A DNA stretch of 64,000 nt, from NCBI RefSeq assembly GCF_026627445.1, contig NZ_JAPNLJ010000001.1:1-64000 (forward strand), in the 5' to 3' direction. This document shows, one piece after another, positions 1 through 9,727 of the stretch. The translations under genes were made by a program, and so were the position numbers. The notes below the pieces were generated by a model that searched no databases, was not told the DNA's origin, and saw only the letters and a list, made by a program, of their open reading frames with translations. Positions within the stretch are counted from its first letter, which is position 1; each line of letters opens with the position of its first letter. The stretch is from Streptomyces sp. H27-H1. GTDB lineage: Bacteria > Actinomycetota > Actinomycetes > Streptomycetales > Streptomycetaceae.

Positions 1-37
1 TGGCCTCCCGGCCGACCAGCAGGGGCACGGTCTGACC

Positions 38-121
38 TCAGAAGTCGATGCTTCCGGCGTCGAAAGTGCTCACCTGCTGGCGGCTACGGAACCAAGCATT
101 CCCCGGTTCCGCAGCTCCCAT
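38..121 (-). CDS. possible 27-residue small protein coupled to the nitrilase gene
   Basis: The reading frame begins with an ATG that shares one base with the TAA stop of the nitrilase-family gene (TAATG) and runs 27 codons to a TGA, ending in SIDF. The stop/start overlap is the usual arrangement for translational coupling, and nothing else occupies this stretch. No family is recognised, there is no signal peptide or membrane segment, and so short a frame could easily be chance in such GC-rich DNA. Confidence 0.2.
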   Translation of the reverse strand: MGAAEPGNAWFRSRQQVSTFDAGSIDF

Positions 122-909
122 TAGGCGTCGCCGAGCGAGAGGCGGCGGTCCTTCAGGGCCGGGAACTGCTCGCGGGTTTCGGCGACCTTCTTCGGGTCGA
201 GGTCCACCGTCAGGACCTCCTCCCCCGGGCCCGCCTCCGCCAGGACCTCGCCCCACGGGTCCACGACCAGGCTGTGGCCGGCCTGCTCGACACCGCCGTT
301 GGTGCCGGCCGACCCGCAGGCGAGGACGTACGACTGGTCCTCGACGGCCCGGGCCCGGTTCAGCAGCGTCCAGTGGCCCCGGCGGCGGGCCGGCCAGCCC
401 GCGGAGACGACCATCGTCGTCGCCCCGGCGTCGACCAGCCCGCGGAACAGCTCCGGGAAGCGCAGGTCGTAGCAGGTGGCGAGGCCGAGGGTCTGCTCCG
501 GCAGGGTGACCGTGGTCAGGGACTCGCCCGCGGACATCAGGACGGCCTCGCCCTGGTCGAAGCCGAAGCGGTGGATCTTGCGGTAGGTGGCGGCGAGCTC
601 GCCCGTCGGGGAGAGGACGAGAGCGGTGTTGTAGAGCGAGCCGTCGCCCGCGCGCTCCACGAAGGAACCGGCGTGCAGCCAGACCCCGGCGTCCCGGGCC
701 GCCGCGGACATCGCCCCGTAGGTCGGGCCGTCCAGCGGCTCGGCCTCCGTCTCGAACTGCTCGTAGGCGAAGGCGCCCACGGTCCACAGCTCGGGCAGCA
801 CGACGAGGTCCGAGCCCGACTGTTCCCGTACGAGGTCAGCGGCCCTGGAGCGGCGGGAAACCACCGACTCCCCCTCATTCACCGCGATTTGGATCAAGGA
901 AGCGCGCAC
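121..909 (-). CDS. carbon-nitrogen hydrolase (nitrilase superfamily)
   Basis: Hydrolyses a non-peptide C-N bond (amide or nitrile) in the cytoplasm; the substrate is not known. The 262-residue protein has the complete Glu-Lys-Cys triad of the nitrilase/amidase superfamily: Glu40 in VVLPELW, Lys111 in YRKIHRF, and Cys146 in ATCYDLRFPELF. The spacing and DLRFPE motif resemble the Nit2/omega-amidase-like branch (deaminated glutathione or 2-oxoglutaramate amidase), but that assignment is an inference. Start is a GTG preceded by GGTGG. It is divergent from the MDMPI-like gene with a 140 bp gap that should hold both promoters, though no convincing -10/-35 pair stood out. Confidence 0.85.
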   Translation of the reverse strand: MRASLIQIAVNEGESVVSRRSRAADLVREQSGSDLVVLPELWTVGAFAYEQFETEAEPLDGPTYGAMSAAARDAGVWLHAGSFVERAGDGSLYNTALVLSPTGELAATYRKIHRFGFDQGEAVLMSAGESLTTVTLPEQTLGLATCYDLRFPELFRGLVDAGATTMVVSAGWPARRRGHWTLLNRARAVEDQSYVLACGSAGTNGGVEQAGHSLVVDPWGEVLAEAGPGEEVLTVDLDPKKVAETREQFPALKDRRLSLGDA

Positions 910-1072
910 AGTACCACCGTCCTGGCTTTCAAGCCGTCAACTCGGGCCTACGATCGTCACACGAAAGCACTGCCGGGGGGCTCACCGGCAGCGTAGTTTT
1001 GAAGCCATTGCACAAGCTTCCAGAACGCGCCAATGCGCCAACGCGCCAATGAACAGCACGCGAGGGGTCCCG

Positions 1073-1903
1073 TTGACCGTCCATCCGCATCCCAGCCTTC
1101 AGCCCTATGCCGACGCGTGGACCCACTCCATCGAGGCGATATCCGAGCTGGTCCTTCCGCTGACGGAAGGCGAGTGGAACCGGGCGACGCCCTGCCCCAA
1201 CTGGTCCGTGCGCGACATCGTGTCGCACGTCATCGGCATCGAGTGCGAGCAACTCGGCGACCCGCGGCCGATCCACACCCTGCCGAGGGACCTGCGGCAC
1301 GTGGTCGACGAGTTCTCCCGGTACATGGAAGTACAGGTCGACGTACGGCGTCACCACACCGCGCCCGAGATGACCTCCGAGCTGGAGTACACGATCATCC
1401 GCCGCTCGCGGCAGCTGCGGAACGAGAAGCGGGATCCGGACACGATGATCCGCGGCCCGCTGGGCGAGCCCGCGACGCTGGAGGACTCGCTGCGGCTGCG
1501 CGCGTTCGACGTGTGGATGCACGAGCAGGACCTGCGGGCGGCGCTGGGCGCACCCGGGAACTGGGACTCCCCCGGGGCCCAGGTGGCACGGGACGTGCTG
1601 CTCGCCGGGCTGCCGAAGGTGGTCGCGAAGAAGGCGGGCGCGCCCGCGAACTCGGCCGTCGTCATCGACGTGCACGGGGCGCTGGAGTTCATGCGGACCG
1701 TACGGGTCAACACGGAAGGCCGCGGCACCATCGACAAGGCCCCCTCGCTGGGGCCCGCGGTGACGCTGACCCTCGACTGGGAGACCTACGTACGCCTCGC
1801 GGCCGGCCGGGTGCGTCCGCACACCGTCGCCGACCGGGTGAAGGTGGAGGGCGACCAGGCGCTGGCCGAGGCGATCCTGACGCAGTTCTCCGTGACTCCG
1901 TGA
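1073..1903 (+). CDS. maleylpyruvate isomerase N-terminal (DinB-like) family protein
   Basis: Actinobacterial member of the mycothiol-dependent maleylpyruvate isomerase/DinB superfamily (four-helix bundle, TIGR03083-like). The N-terminal half carries the typical CPNWSVRDIVSHVIGIE segment with the family histidine; substrate unknown, possibly a mycothiol S-transferase or only a structural relative. A TTG start at 1073 (LTVHPHPSLQPYAD) is preferred because GAGGGG sits 5 nt upstream; an in-frame ATG at 1049 would add 8 residues but has no ribosome-binding site. The last codons lie in a four-copy 8-bp tandem repeat that also supplies the stop codon. Confidence 0.75.
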   Translation: MTVHPHPSLQPYADAWTHSIEAISELVLPLTEGEWNRATPCPNWSVRDIVSHVIGIECEQLGDPRPIHTLPRDLRHVVDEFSRYMEVQVDVRRHHTAPEMTSELEYTIIRRSRQLRNEKRDPDTMIRGPLGEPATLEDSLRLRAFDVWMHEQDLRAALGAPGNWDSPGAQVARDVLLAGLPKVVAKKAGAPANSAVVIDVHGALEFMRTVRVNTEGRGTIDKAPSLGPAVTLTLDWETYVRLAAGRVRPHTVADRVKVEGDQALAEAILTQFSVTP

Positions 1904-1924
1904 CTCCGTGACTCCGTGACTCCG
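1893..1924 (+). repeat. 4 x 8-bp tandem repeat (TGACTCCG) across a stop codon
   Basis: Four perfect copies of TGACTCCG follow one another. The stop codon of the MDMPI-like gene (1901-1903) is the first three bases of copy two, so the protein ends ...SVTP. Because 8 is not a multiple of 3, copy-number slippage would change frame downstream of the first copy, but the early TGA keeps the protein end unchanged unless copy one is lost. Confidence 0.9.
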
Positions 1925-1951
1925 TAGGCCCCGAGCACCGTACGGGGCCTA
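1925..1951. terminator. bidirectional stem-loop terminator
   Basis: Perfect 9-bp stem TAGGCCCCG / CGGGGCCTA with a 9-nt loop lies between two convergent genes and includes the stop codon of the MFS gene on the minus strand. There is no U-tract, as is common for Streptomyces terminators. Confidence 0.65.
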
Positions 1952-3370
1952 CGCGCCGGCCGGGCCGGCCCCGGACATCACCGGGCCGGCCGGCTGCGGG
2001 GGAAGGGCCACCGAGGCCACCGCCACCGGCACTCCCGTCCGGTCGCGTTCGCGTTCGCGTTCGCGGGCCAGGGCGCGGCGGCGCAGGCGCAGGATCTGGG
2101 TGATGCCCAGGAGTTCGAGGAAGAAGACCGACGAGAACGCGATGCGGTAGTTGTCCCCGGTGGCGTCCAGCAGCAGGCCCACCGCCAGCAGGGTCGTCAT
2201 CGACGCGATGAAACCGCCCATGTTGGTGATCCCGGAGGCGGTTCCCTGACGTTCGGCCGGGTTGGCGGGGCGCGCGAAGTCGAAGCCGATCATCGAGGCC
2301 GGCCCGCACGTGCCCAGCACCAGGCAGAGCCCGATCAACAGCCACATCGGCGCGTGGTCCCCGGGGTAGGCCAGGACCGAGCCCCACAGCAGGGCGGTGA
2401 GGGCGACCGTGCCCAGCGCGAGCGGGATCCGGGACGACTGGCGCCGGCCGACGATCTGGCCGTAGACCAGGCCGAGCGCCATGTTCGAGGCGACCACCAG
2501 CGTCAGCAGGCCGCCCGCGGTGGTCCGCGACAGCCCCTGGGCCTCGACGAGGAACGGCATGCCCCACAGCAGCAGGAACACCATCGCCGGGAACTGCGTC
2601 GTGAAGTGCACCCACAGGCCGAGCTTGGTCCCCGGCTCCTTCCAGGAGTCGGCGATCTGGCGCCGTACGAAGCCTCCTGTCCCGGCGGCCGCCGGTGGCG
2701 CGGGCTCGTGCCCCTCGGGGTGGTCGCGCAGGAACAGCACGAGCGGGACCAGGACGACCAGCCCCGCCACCGCGCTGCCCGCGAACGCCGGCACCCAGCC
2801 GACCCCGTGCAGCACGGGAGCCAGCACCAGCGTGGAGATCAGGTTGCCGGCCATCCCGACCAGCCCGGCCAGCTGCGCCATCAGCGGCCCCCGGCGGGCC
2901 GGGAACCAGCGGGTGCCGAGCCGCAGCACGGAGATGAAGGTCATGGCGTCCCCGCAGCCCAGCAGGGCGCGGGCGGCCAGGGCCATCTCGTAGGAGGGGG
3001 AGAGAGCGAAGCCGATCTGGCCGGCGGTGAAGAGCACTGCGCCGAGGGTGAGCACCTTCTTGGTGCCGAGCCGGTCCACCATCAGGCCGACGGGTATCTG
3101 CATGCCCGCGTAGACCAGCAGCTGGAGCAGGGAGAAGGTGGACAACGCCGAGGCGTTCACGTGGAAGCGGTCCGCGGCCTCCAGCCCGGCGACGCCGAGG
3201 CTGGTGCGGAAGATGACCGCCACGAAGTAGACGGCGACGCCGATCGACCAGACGAGCACCGCCTTGCGGCCGCCCGGGGGGTCTCTGAACACCGGGGCCA
3301 CCGGGAGGGCGGGCGCGGAGCCGGTGGAACCGGGGCCGGCCGGTCCGGAGACGGTGGGCGCGGAGCTCAT
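1949..3370 (-). CDS. MFS transporter
   Basis: Twelve-helix major facilitator family transporter of 473 residues in the cytoplasmic membrane; substrate unknown. After a Pro/Gly/Ser-rich cytoplasmic N-terminus of about 35 residues the first helix starts at about residue 37, and the family loop 2-3 signature is visible as VDRLGTKKV. The ATG at 3370 overlaps the TGA of the upstream GntR gene (ATGA), so the two are co-translated. An FCD-type GntR regulator in the same operon points to uptake of an organic acid or sugar acid, but this is inference only. Confidence 0.85.
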   Translation of the reverse strand: MSSAPTVSGPAGPGSTGSAPALPVAPVFRDPPGGRKAVLVWSIGVAVYFVAVIFRTSLGVAGLEAADRFHVNASALSTFSLLQLLVYAGMQIPVGLMVDRLGTKKVLTLGAVLFTAGQIGFALSPSYEMALAARALLGCGDAMTFISVLRLGTRWFPARRGPLMAQLAGLVGMAGNLISTLVLAPVLHGVGWVPAFAGSAVAGLVVLVPLVLFLRDHPEGHEPAPPAAAGTGGFVRRQIADSWKEPGTKLGLWVHFTTQFPAMVFLLLWGMPFLVEAQGLSRTTAGGLLTLVVASNMALGLVYGQIVGRRQSSRIPLALGTVALTALLWGSVLAYPGDHAPMWLLIGLCLVLGTCGPASMIGFDFARPANPAERQGTASGITNMGGFIASMTTLLAVGLLLDATGDNYRIAFSSVFFLELLGITQILRLRRRALARERERERDRTGVPVAVASVALPPQPAGPVMSGAGPAGA

Positions 3371-4017
3371 CGGCCGGGCCCCCGCACCAGTTCCCCGACC
3401 CGGCCCACGTGGGCCCGTACCGCCGCGGCGGCCGTGTCGGCGTCTCCCGCGCGCAGGGCGTCGAGGATCTCCCGGTGCTCGGCCAGCGTCCGCTCCACCC
3501 GCTCGGGGTGCGCGTGCAGCAGGGCCACGCCCATGCGCAGCTGGCGGTCGCGCAGTTGGTCGTAGAGGCGGCAGAGGATCTGGTTGCCGGCGCTGCGCAC
3601 GATCTCCGCGTGGAAGGCCCGGTCGGCGGCCATCATCGCCCCGAGTTCGCCCGCGTCGCCGAGCCTGCGCTGCTCCTCGAGCAGTTCCGCGAGCCGCTCC
3701 AGCAGTCCGGCCGGGGCTGGCACGGCCTGGCGGACGGTGAACTCCTCGACCAGCAGCCGGGTTTCGATCACGTCGGTGATCTCCTGGGCGGAGACCGCGA
3801 GGACGAGGGCGCCCTTCTTCGGGTACAGCTTCAGCAGCCCCTCGGTCTCCAGCCGCAGCAGCGCCTCGCGGACCGGTGTGCGGGAGACCCCGACGGCGAC
3901 CGCGAGCTCGCCTTCGGTCAGCAGCACCCCGCCCTCGTAGCGGCGGTCGAGCACCGCCTGCTTTACGTGTTGGTATACGCGTTCGGCGGCGGTCACGGTG
4001 GCACTGGCGGCTGGCAT
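3367..4017 (-). CDS. GntR/FadR-family (FCD domain) transcriptional regulator
   Basis: DNA-binding repressor-type protein of 216 residues: N-terminal winged helix (VYQHVKQAVLDRRYEGG, then GVSRTPVREALLRLETEGLL) followed by an all-helical FCD effector domain with conserved histidines that usually bind a metal and a carboxylate ligand. The ATG at 4017 is preferred; a TTG at 4047 would add ten poorly conserved residues. It overlaps the downstream MFS gene by four bases, so it probably controls that transporter and itself. The 79 bp upstream contain the AT-rich stretch GTTGTATCTATGCTGTG, unusual for this genome and a plausible operator/promoter. Confidence 0.85.
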   Translation of the reverse strand: MPAASATVTAAERVYQHVKQAVLDRRYEGGVLLTEGELAVAVGVSRTPVREALLRLETEGLLKLYPKKGALVLAVSAQEITDVIETRLLVEEFTVRQAVPAPAGLLERLAELLEEQRRLGDAGELGAMMAADRAFHAEIVRSAGNQILCRLYDQLRDRQLRMGVALLHAHPERVERTLAEHREILDALRAGDADTAAAAVRAHVGRVGELVRGPGR

Positions 4018-4096
4018 GCGCACAGCATAGATACAACAGAGGTGCAACCCGGACGGCGTCCACGATGTGGACCTTGAACGTCGCGGCCGCTCCCGG

Positions 4097-4411
4097 CTAC
4101 CCCCCGGCCCCCGAGACCGTCACGTCCAGGACGAACTCGTCGTACGGGGCCTCGTCCGGATACGGCGGCCGGACCTGCGCGAAGCGGATCCGCGCCCGGC
4201 CCGCTGCCCGCCCGCGCACGGCGTACACCCGCTCCACCGTCGCCCCGGGCAGCGCCGGCTCCGCGGCATCTGCCGGCGGGCCCTCGGCCACCGAGACGGC
4301 GTCCGCGTCGCCCGACACCCGCCAGGTCCAGACGTAGCCCCGCGCACCGCGCCCGGTGAGCCGCAGCTCGTACGGCTCACCGGGGGCGAGCGTCACCTCG
4401 CGCACCTCCAC
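4097..4411 (-). CDS. chagasin-type (I42) cysteine protease inhibitor
   Basis: Predicted 104-residue immunoglobulin-fold inhibitor of papain-like proteases. Three loops of the family can be traced: the N-terminal GEPYELRLTGRGARGYVW segment stands where chagasins have the NPTTGY-x-W loop, followed by a central loop, and VRPPYP stands where they have the RPW loop. The GTG start is fixed by a strong GGAGGAGAGGAG 5 nt upstream. The gene begins 44 bp after the stop of a papain-like protease gene on the same strand, so the pair is almost certainly one operon: protease first, inhibitor second. There is no signal peptide, so it would act in the same compartment as the equally leaderless protease. The family call rests on pattern and context, not on a search. 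Confidence 0.7.
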   Translation of the reverse strand: MEVREVTLAPGEPYELRLTGRGARGYVWTWRVSGDADAVSVAEGPPADAAEPALPGATVERVYAVRGRAAGRARIRFAQVRPPYPDEAPYDEFVLDVTVSGAGG

Positions 4412-4455
4412 GCGGACTCCTCTCCTCCGGGAAACCACGCCGGGTCCTACGGGAA

Positions 4456-6396
4456 CTACGCCGGGCCGATCACCGCCCCCTCGTGCCAGCCCGCACCGTC
4501 GCGCCAGTAGTGCTGGAGCAGCCGGTCGGTCCGCAGGACGATCACCTCCAGGTTGAACCCGAAGCTGCCCTGCAGCATCCCGGTGACCGCCAGCACGTCG
4601 TGGCCGAAGACCGCGGAGCGCTGCCAGCCGGCGCCGCCCGCGTTGCCGCGCCACCAGTGCTCGACGCGGCCGCCCTCGCCCGTCACGCACAGCTCGTAGT
4701 TCCCCGCGGTGTCCTCGTCGGCCGCCCCGTGCTGCGCCTCGATCAGGCAGGGCGCGGAGGTGATGCCGGCGGCGAAGACCTCGCCGGGACGCCAGACGAA
4801 CCCGTTCGGGTCGTCGCGCCACCACAGCTGCATCCGGCCGTCGGTACGGGTGGCGACCAGGTCCAGGTGGCGGGCGCGGGTCTGGACCAGGGCCGGGCCG
4901 AAGTGGGCGATGCCGGAGGCGAAGCGGCCGCCGTCGTTCCAGGTCCAGGGGGCGCCGTTGATCCGCCACCAGTGGTTGAGGCGGCCGTCGGCGGTGCGCA
5001 CGACCACCTCGAAATTTCCGGGCGCCCCGTAGTCGCTCTGGATGAAGGCCGGGGTCGAGCCGACCGCCGCGTCGCCGGGGCCGAAGGCGCCGCCGTCACG
5101 CCAGGCGCCACCGAAATGCTCGTAGTACCAGTGGCGGAGCCGGCCGCCGGTGGTGACGTGCAGCGACTCCATGTTCCGGTTGTACGTGGTTCCCGTGAAG
5201 GCCGGCTGGCCCGAGGCGTCGGAGGCGAAGCTCCGGGCGCGGGTCCAGGCATGGGGGGCGTCGCCGTCCCGCCACCAGTGGTGGAGGGCGCCCTTGTCGG
5301 CGCTCCCGCCGCCGAGCGAGGCCATCTCGAAGTTGCGGTGGGCGCGGCCGTTGCCGCTCTCGTAGACGTTCCCGGTGTGCAGGCGGCGCTTGCTCCACGG
5401 GTCGATGTTGGTGTCCTGCAGCCCGCACTTCGCCCAGTGGTCGATCCGCACCTCGCCGTACCCGATCCGGCCGTAGCCGCCCACGTGGTAGCCGGTCCCC
5501 CAGGAGTTCTTGAACAGCCAGCAGCCGGCCGCGTCGTCGTAGCCGGTGATCAGGACGCAGTGACCGCCCGCGAGCCGGTCGCTGGTGCGGTGATAGACCC
5601 CGGAGCCGAGGCCGAAGAAGTCCTCGTACACGTCGAAACAGGCGGTCAGCGGGCCCACCGTGTCCAGCCACACCTTCTGCTGCTCCACATCGCCGAGCCG
5701 GACGTGGTCCTTGATGCGGACGGTCCGCCCGGAGCGGTCCCAGCTCGGGGTGTACTCGGCCCGCCAGGCCTCCCGGCGGTCCACGGGAGTCCCGGGCGGC
5801 GGCGGCGAGTACGGCCAGCAGCCCGGGTCGGCGACTCCCCCGTTGGTCCGGATCCAGTCCAGGGCCGCCTCGGGGCTGCCCGTCCGCCCGCACGGGGCCT
5901 TCAGCCCGTCGTGGACGTCCCCCTCGGACCGCTCGGCCCATACGTGGTGCTCGATGCGGGCCATCGACTCCACCAGACCGGCCGCCCCGAACGCCCAGCA
6001 GGAGCTGCACGGGTTCTGGTCCTTCACCTTCGTGAGCCAGGCCCATCCCCACCGGCTGCGCCAGTCCACGGCGGACGGCCGGGCCGCCCCCAGGGCGCCC
6101 GTACCCGTCGTGCCAGTACCCGTGCCCGGCAGCAGCCCGTGCGCCGCCCTGCGCCGGTTGAGGTGCGGATTGCCGCCGGCCCGGCCTACGAGGCCGCGCA
6201 GATCCACCGGCGGCGCGGCCTCCGCGGAGGTGAGACCGGCCCCCGAGGACGCACCCGTGCCGAGGCCCAGCGCGGGCCTCGGCACGGGATCGCCGTCGGC
6301 GAGGTGTTCGCTCACGGACCAGCGCGCCCCACGGGCCGCGAGCAGCGCCCGCAGCTCCCCCGCCGTCTGGACACGCCGCTGCGACTGCTCCGGCAT
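4456..6396 (-). CDS. papain-like (C1A) cysteine protease with C-terminal lectin-like propeller repeats
   Basis: The 646-residue protein has a papain fold in its first half: catalytic Cys133 in CSSCWAFGA, His279 in GGHCVLITGYDD, and Asn297 in FKNSWG. From about residue 335 to the end, about six repeats of 45-50 residues follow, each with a HWWR(D/G)- or HYWRDG-type core and a terminal W..G..F; these resemble blades of PLL-type sugar-binding beta-propellers. No signal peptide or Tat motif is visible. The N-terminal 120 residues could be an inhibitory propeptide. Start taken at ATG 6396; a TTG at 6414 is in frame. A chagasin-like inhibitor follows in the operon. Role unknown; self-protection, toxin-like or developmental proteolysis are all possible. 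Confidence 0.8.
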   Translation of the reverse strand: MPEQSQRRVQTAGELRALLAARGARWSVSEHLADGDPVPRPALGLGTGASSGAGLTSAEAAPPVDLRGLVGRAGGNPHLNRRRAAHGLLPGTGTGTTGTGALGAARPSAVDWRSRWGWAWLTKVKDQNPCSSCWAFGAAGLVESMARIEHHVWAERSEGDVHDGLKAPCGRTGSPEAALDWIRTNGGVADPGCWPYSPPPPGTPVDRREAWRAEYTPSWDRSGRTVRIKDHVRLGDVEQQKVWLDTVGPLTACFDVYEDFFGLGSGVYHRTSDRLAGGHCVLITGYDDAAGCWLFKNSWGTGYHVGGYGRIGYGEVRIDHWAKCGLQDTNIDPWSKRRLHTGNVYESGNGRAHRNFEMASLGGGSADKGALHHWWRDGDAPHAWTRARSFASDASGQPAFTGTTYNRNMESLHVTTGGRLRHWYYEHFGGAWRDGGAFGPGDAAVGSTPAFIQSDYGAPGNFEVVVRTADGRLNHWWRINGAPWTWNDGGRFASGIAHFGPALVQTRARHLDLVATRTDGRMQLWWRDDPNGFVWRPGEVFAAGITSAPCLIEAQHGAADEDTAGNYELCVTGEGGRVEHWWRGNAGGAGWQRSAVFGHDVLAVTGMLQGSFGFNLEVIVLRTDRLLQHYWRDGAGWHEGAVIGPA

Positions 6397-6543
6397 TCCG
6401 GCCCCCCAATGCAACCGTACGGATCCGAGCCCCGGGAGCGTCCACCTGGCCAGGAGGGCGCGTCAAGGGGGTCCGTACGGTCGCGCGGCGGCACGCCGGT
6501 CGCACACCGGGGCGCGGGGGCGCTGCCACTGCTGGAACGGGAG

Positions 6544-6584
6544 CGCCGGGGCGCTGCCGCCGCTTGAACGGGAGCGCCCCGGCG
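6544..6584 (-). terminator. stem-loop downstream of the Pro-rich secreted protein gene
   Basis: A 12-bp perfect inverted repeat (CGCCGGGGCGCT / AGCGCCCCGGCG) with a 17-nt loop starts 6 bp beyond the stop of the minus-strand gene at 6591. No T-run follows. The flanks also carry a direct repeat of GAACGGGAGCGCC. Likely the transcript end. Confidence 0.55.
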
Positions 6585-6590
6585 TGGGCG

Positions 6591-7370
6591 CTACTGGACG
6601 GGGACCGGGAGCGGCGGCGCCGGGACCGGCAGCGGCGGCAGGCCCGGCAGGCCGAGGCCCGTCAGCAGGGCGACGAGGGCGGCGACCAGGTCGGTCACCA
6701 CGTCCGTGGCCTTGGCCTTGGCGTCGGTGGAACACCCGCAGGGCCCGGCGACCTTGGTCAGCCCGTCGAGGGAGCCCTTGAGCTTGTCGATGGCGCCGGT
6801 GGCCAGGTCCAACGGACCGGCGGCGGCCCTGTTGACGGCGACGGGCAGCGCGACGGGCGGCTTCGGAGCCGCGACGGGGAGCTTGGGAGCCGCGACGGGC
6901 AGCTTCGGAGCCTCGACGGGGAGCGCCGGCGCGTCCACCGGCAGCTTCGGCGCCTCCACCGGGAGCGGCGGAGTCTCGACCGGGAGCTTCGGCGGATCCA
7001 CCGGGAGCTGCGGCACGTCCACGGGCGGGAGCGGTACGGGCAGGGCCGGGGTGGCGGGCAGGCTCTTCTTCAGGTCCGCGACCGCCGCGTCGATCTTCTC
7101 CTTGAACGCGGCCAGGTCCGCCTCCGGGAGCTTGCCGTCAGGGGACTTGAGGATGGCGGCCAGCAGGTCGGTGACGGGTTTCAGCAGCCCGCCGATGCCG
7201 CCCAGCGACTGCACCTGCGCGAGCAGCGCTTCGGTTCCGGGGATGGCCTTGCCGGCCACCGTGGCCTGCGGCTTCGCCTGCGCGGAGGTGGCCGACGCGA
7301 GACCGGGGGACGCGGTCAGCAGGGTCAGGCAGAGGGCGGCGGGGACGGTGTAGCGCGTGATGCGGTGCAA
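6591..7370 (-). CDS. secreted protein with Pro-rich heptad repeats
   Basis: Unrecognised 259-residue exported protein. A signal peptide is clear (LHRITRYTVPAALCLTLL, cleavage probably after GLASA). The mature part has an alpha-helical domain of about 90 residues, then eight tandem 7-residue repeats of the PKLPVEA type, then a C-terminal helical region with a single GPCGC cysteine pair. The repeat may span the cell wall as a stiff stalk. The TTG at 7370 is chosen as start because GGAGAG lies 5 nt upstream and the signal peptide begins there; longer GTG/ATG extensions would bury the signal sequence. No enzymatic motif is visible. Confidence 0.7.
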   Translation of the reverse strand: MHRITRYTVPAALCLTLLTASPGLASATSAQAKPQATVAGKAIPGTEALLAQVQSLGGIGGLLKPVTDLLAAILKSPDGKLPEADLAAFKEKIDAAVADLKKSLPATPALPVPLPPVDVPQLPVDPPKLPVETPPLPVEAPKLPVDAPALPVEAPKLPVAAPKLPVAAPKPPVALPVAVNRAAAGPLDLATGAIDKLKGSLDGLTKVAGPCGCSTDAKAKATDVVTDLVAALVALLTGLGLPGLPPLPVPAPPLPVPVQ

Positions 7371-7675
7371 CGGAGCTCTCCTGTCGAGGGGCCACGGCAC
7401 GGGACGTACCGGGGGACATGAGGTGGGACGGGACATGGGACGTGTCCCAGCCCACTCATTGGCACCCCGCCAACTCCCGCAACCGGAGCCCCTGAACCAC
7501 CGCGAAGGACACGCCGCGCAACCGGCCCACACGCCTCCCTGACCTGCACGGACACCATCACCCTCAGCCAATGCCCCGTCAGGCGGCCGCCGGATGGCGA
7601 TCGCGTCGCCGGGACTGCCGGACGTGTCGGTCCCGCAGCAGGATTTCTCGTCCGGCGCGGGGGCGCCGACCGGCG

Positions 7676-7830
7676 CTACGCCTCCCGCCCGCCTGTGCGG
7701 TCACGGTCGTGCGGGAGGTGGGCGAGGGTGATGGTGCGGAGCAGCCATTCCACCGGGCCGTAGCGGTGGGTGGCCATCAGCTTCTTGCTGAGTGTGCTGG
7801 CGGATCTCGGCAGAGCCCTCAGCTCGGTCT
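7676..7830 (-). pseudogene. C-terminal remnant of a DUF418 (YeiB-like) membrane protein
   Basis: Translated on the minus strand, the last codons before a TAG at 7678-7676 read KKLMATHRYGPVEWLLRTIT, which matches the very conserved C-terminal GP(L/V)EWLLR signature of DUF418 membrane proteins. Upstream of about 7830 the frame loses any resemblance and none of the expected transmembrane helices are present, so only the tail survives. Identification is from the motif alone. Confidence 0.4.
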
Positions 7831-7938
7831 TCCGCCGGCGCCGTCTCGGCCGCTGTTGGCGGCCGAATCTCCGGCAGATGGTCGGTGATGGCCTGTGCGT
7901 ACTCGGCGAGGAGAGCGGCCGAGCGAGTCCGCGAAAGA

Positions 7939-7973
7939 GAGGAACCCCAGCCGACGCGCGGCTGGGGTTCCTC
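7939..7973. terminator. perfect 15-bp stem-loop
   Basis: GAGGAACCCCAGCCG and its exact reverse complement are separated by ACGCG. It is located 102 bp after the stop of the GH62 gene on the minus strand, so it could end that transcript; it lacks a T-run on either side. Confidence 0.6.
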
Positions 7974-8074
7974 GATGCGGTGAGTATCGGTCAGCAGGTG
8001 GAGTTGCCCACGTAAACAACTCGTCTACGCGTCGGCGGACCGCACCACATTGCGATCACCGTGGATCAGGCGGG

Positions 8075-9625
<1,551 letters not shown>

Positions 9626-9727
9626 GTATCGAGCAACTGGACAGCAGCTCGTGCAGGACGAAGCGGGTACCTCAGCCACGGCGGGGACACAGGCCGTTGG
9701 GCCTGCGGCCCCGCTCGGGCGCTGGGG

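Larger units (their letters stand above)
7371..8074. other. 704-bp stretch without an intact gene (gene scraps and one hairpin)
   Basis: No frame here has codon-position bias over any length, a start with a ribosome-binding site, and a recognisable product together. It holds a scrap ending like a DUF418 protein (minus strand, about 7676-7830) and a 15-bp perfect hairpin (7939-7973). The rest shows nothing recognisable. It marks the left border of the GH62/GH74 islet and looks like decayed sequence left by past insertion or deletion. Confidence 0.6.

Noticed and set aside
1949-4063. Apparent 704-codon fusion of a regulator region with the MFS transporter
   Set aside because: The upstream part is the GntR gene read in the wrong frame; the GntR frame has the correct motifs and the MFS ATG overlaps its stop.
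7571-8019. Several frames of 60-105 codons on both strands in the CAZyme islet border
   Set aside because: None has a ribosome-binding site, domain or consistent codon bias; only the DUF418 tail motif is recognisable.
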